Of a DNA stretch of 6,083 bases, positions 5,157 through 6,083 are shown in pieces (position 1 is the first letter of the stretch; every line of letters begins with the position of its first letter). A program made the position numbers and the translations under genes. Below the pieces are notes generated by a model. It was not told the origin of the DNA. It ran no database searches and saw only the letters and a program-made list of their open reading frames with translations. This DNA comes from CAYYWP01 sp050176585 (lineage in GTDB: Bacteria > Desulfobacterota > Binatia > HRBIN30 > CADEER01): assembly GCA_050176585.1 (NCBI GenBank), contig JBFXHX010000091.1:1-6083 (forward strand). The letters are read 5' to 3'.

Positions 5157-5281
5157 CCGCCGTACGCATCGGGATGTCGCGTGGGCGGTCCGGGCCCGCG
5201 CGCGCCGCCGCACGGCGAGTCGCTGGTGCCCACCGTGCAGCGCGCGTCGCGTAGCTGATCGCGGCGGCGCTCGGCCAGTCC

Positions 5282-5287
5282 TCTAAT
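5282..5287 (+). promoter_or_regulatory. TCTAAT, possible -10 box for the LLM gene
   Basis: TCTAAT matches the -10 consensus at five of six positions and lies 36 bases upstream of ATG 5324, in a short AT-rich patch of GC-rich DNA. No recognisable -35 lies 16-18 bases upstream, so this is tentative. Confidence 0.2.
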
Positions 5288-5323
5288 TACATCGCCAGCG
5301 CGTTTGTGCTGTGGTGGCGCGGC

Positions 5324-6083
5324 ATGAGCGCGCGCAGCCAGCCGGTTGCCCTCTCGATCCTCGACCTGGTTCCCGTCATGGCGGGCGCGAAGCCGAGCGA
5401 TGCGCTCCGCAACAGCCTCGACCTCGCACAGCACGCCGAGCGGTTCGGGTACCGGCGCTATTGGGTGGCCGAGCATCACAACATGACCGGGATCGCGAGC
5501 GCCGCGACGGCGGTGGTCATCTGCTATCTCGCGGGCGGGACCTCGACGATCCGCGTCGGCTCCGGCGGTATCATGCTGCCCAACCACGCGCCGCTGGCGA
5601 TCGCTGAGCAGTTCGGCACGCTGGAATCGCTGTTTCCCGGTCGGATCGACCTCGGCGTGGGCCGCGCGCCGGGCACGGACCAGCGCACGTCGCGGGCGCT
5701 GCGCCGCGACCCGACCAGCGCGGATTACTTCCCCCAGGACGTACAGGAGCTCCAGGCCCTGCTCGCCCCCGTGCAGCCGGGGCAGCTCGTCCAGGCGGTG
5801 CCGGGGGGCGGGCTCCAGGTCCCACTGTGGATTCTCGGGTCGAGCCTGTACGGCGCTCAGCTCGCCGCGGCGCTCGGCTTGCCGTACGCGTTCGCTTCGC
5901 ATTTCGCGCCCGACGCGCTCCTCGAGGCGCTCGCCGTGTATCGCAGCTCGTTCCGCCCCTCGGCCCAGCTCGCGCGGCCCTACACCATGGTCGGCGTGAA
6001 CGTGGTGGCTGCCGAGACCGACGAGGAGGCGCGCCGCCTCTTCACCACGACGCAGCAGGGCTTCACCAACATCCTCCGCGGCC
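5324..6083 (+). CDS. LLM-class flavin-dependent oxidoreductase (MsnO8/YhbW-like), 3' end cut off
   Basis: An open frame of 253 codons runs off the window; the family is usually about 330-340 residues, so roughly three quarters is present. It belongs to the bacterial-luciferase-like TIM-barrel enzymes that use reduced flavin and often O2. Visible markers: SILDLVPV (11-18), the helix AQHAERFGYRRYWVAEHHNM (35-54) with the family's W-x-A-E-H-H, RVGSGGIMLPNHAPLAIAEQ (77-96), LFPGRIDLGVGRAPGTD (103-119), and PLWILGSS (167-174). This is the signature of the group-1 luciferase-family oxidoreductases. The substrate is unknown; relatives include desulfonating, dealkylating and Baeyer-Villiger-type monooxygenases. 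ATG 5324 best fits the conserved N-terminus, but there is no good Shine-Dalgarno; GTG at 5306 in frame is an alternative. It is divergent from the Rieske operon, with which it may share control. Confidence 0.92.
   Translation, partial: MSARSQPVALSILDLVPVMAGAKPSDALRNSLDLAQHAERFGYRRYWVAEHHNMTGIASAATAVVICYLAGGTSTIRVGSGGIMLPNHAPLAIAEQFGTLESLFPGRIDLGVGRAPGTDQRTSRALRRDPTSADYFPQDVQELQALLAPVQPGQLVQAVPGGGLQVPLWILGSSLYGAQLAAALGLPYAFASHFAPDALLEALAVYRSSFRPSAQLARPYTMVGVNVVAAETDEEARRLFTTTQQGFTNILRG

Larger units (their letters stand above)
4855..5323. other. Divergent intergenic control region
   Basis: About 470 bases separate the Rieske operon (minus) from the LLM oxidoreductase gene (plus). I find no convincing gene; long antisense frames running from the oxidoreductase gene into this area are Arg-rich and look like GC-driven shadows. 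The stretch near 5040-5100 is less GC-rich and holds a TTGACA. Further symmetric elements are GCGAATGCATTTCGC (5116-5130, near-palindrome) and the dyad at 5141-5156. A tandem pair of near-identical octamers (CTGCGGAG, CTGCGGAA) sits at 5024-5039. Confidence 0.6.

Noticed and set aside
5099..5902. Long minus-strand open frame (267 codons) opposite the LLM gene and its upstream region
   Set aside because: It is antisense to a clear LLM oxidoreductase, is Arg/Ala/Pro-rich, and shows no recognisable domain; typical of GC-rich third-position shadows.
1..6083. Mobile elements, CRISPR repeats, rRNA genes or phage genes
   Set aside because: No transposase or integrase, no regularly spaced repeats, no terminal inverted repeats and no structural RNA sequence were found.

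Overview
This window is GC-rich bacterial chromosomal DNA. It has strong GC-ending codon bias, GGAGG-type ribosome binding sites and short gene gaps. The enzyme mix (Rieske oxygenase, NTF2-fold proteins, a class III extradiol dioxygenase, an M24 hydrolase, an LLM flavin oxidoreductase and a probable VOC protein) suggests a free-living heterotroph with a large catabolic repertoire, such as a high-GC soil or sediment proteobacterium, actinobacterium or uncultured relative. The sequence alone does not fix the phylum. I see no mobile element, CRISPR array, rRNA or complete tRNA.

Layout. Bases 1-100 (minus) hold the N-terminus of a gene that leaves the window, probably VOC/glyoxalase-fold, apparently starting at CTG behind a good Shine-Dalgarno site. 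Bases 101-245 carry three dyad-symmetric elements. Bases 246-620 (minus) encode an NTF2-like protein of the Lumazine_bd_2 type. Bases 621-872 are a divergent intergenic region. Bases 873-1652 (plus) encode a DODA/LigB-type extradiol dioxygenase. A bidirectional terminator candidate (1662-1696) separates it from a convergent minus-strand operon, read from right to left: Rieske oxygenase alpha subunit (4854-3679), a newly noticed 37-codon small ORF (3668-3555) that fills the gap and overlaps the next start as ATGA, a SnoaL_4-type NTF2-fold protein (3558-2995), and an M24 metallohydrolase (2893-1736). Bases 4855-5323 are a divergent control region with operator-like symmetry. From 5324 to the window end (plus) runs the first 253 codons of an LLM-class flavin-dependent oxidoreductase.

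How it may work together (inference). The Rieske enzyme has Glu instead of Asp at the position bridging its two metal sites, as recalled for carnitine/betaine-type N-demethylating Rieske enzymes. The M24 family includes creatinase, ectoine hydrolase and the DMSP lyase DddP as well as peptidases. The operon could therefore degrade an N-alkylated or aromatic small molecule: Rieske oxygenation, an NTF2-fold subunit or isomerase/dehydratase step, and M24 hydrolysis or lysis, with the extradiol dioxygenase and LLM oxidoreductase as possible neighbours in the pathway. No ferredoxin or reductase for the Rieske enzyme is visible, and the substrate is unknown.
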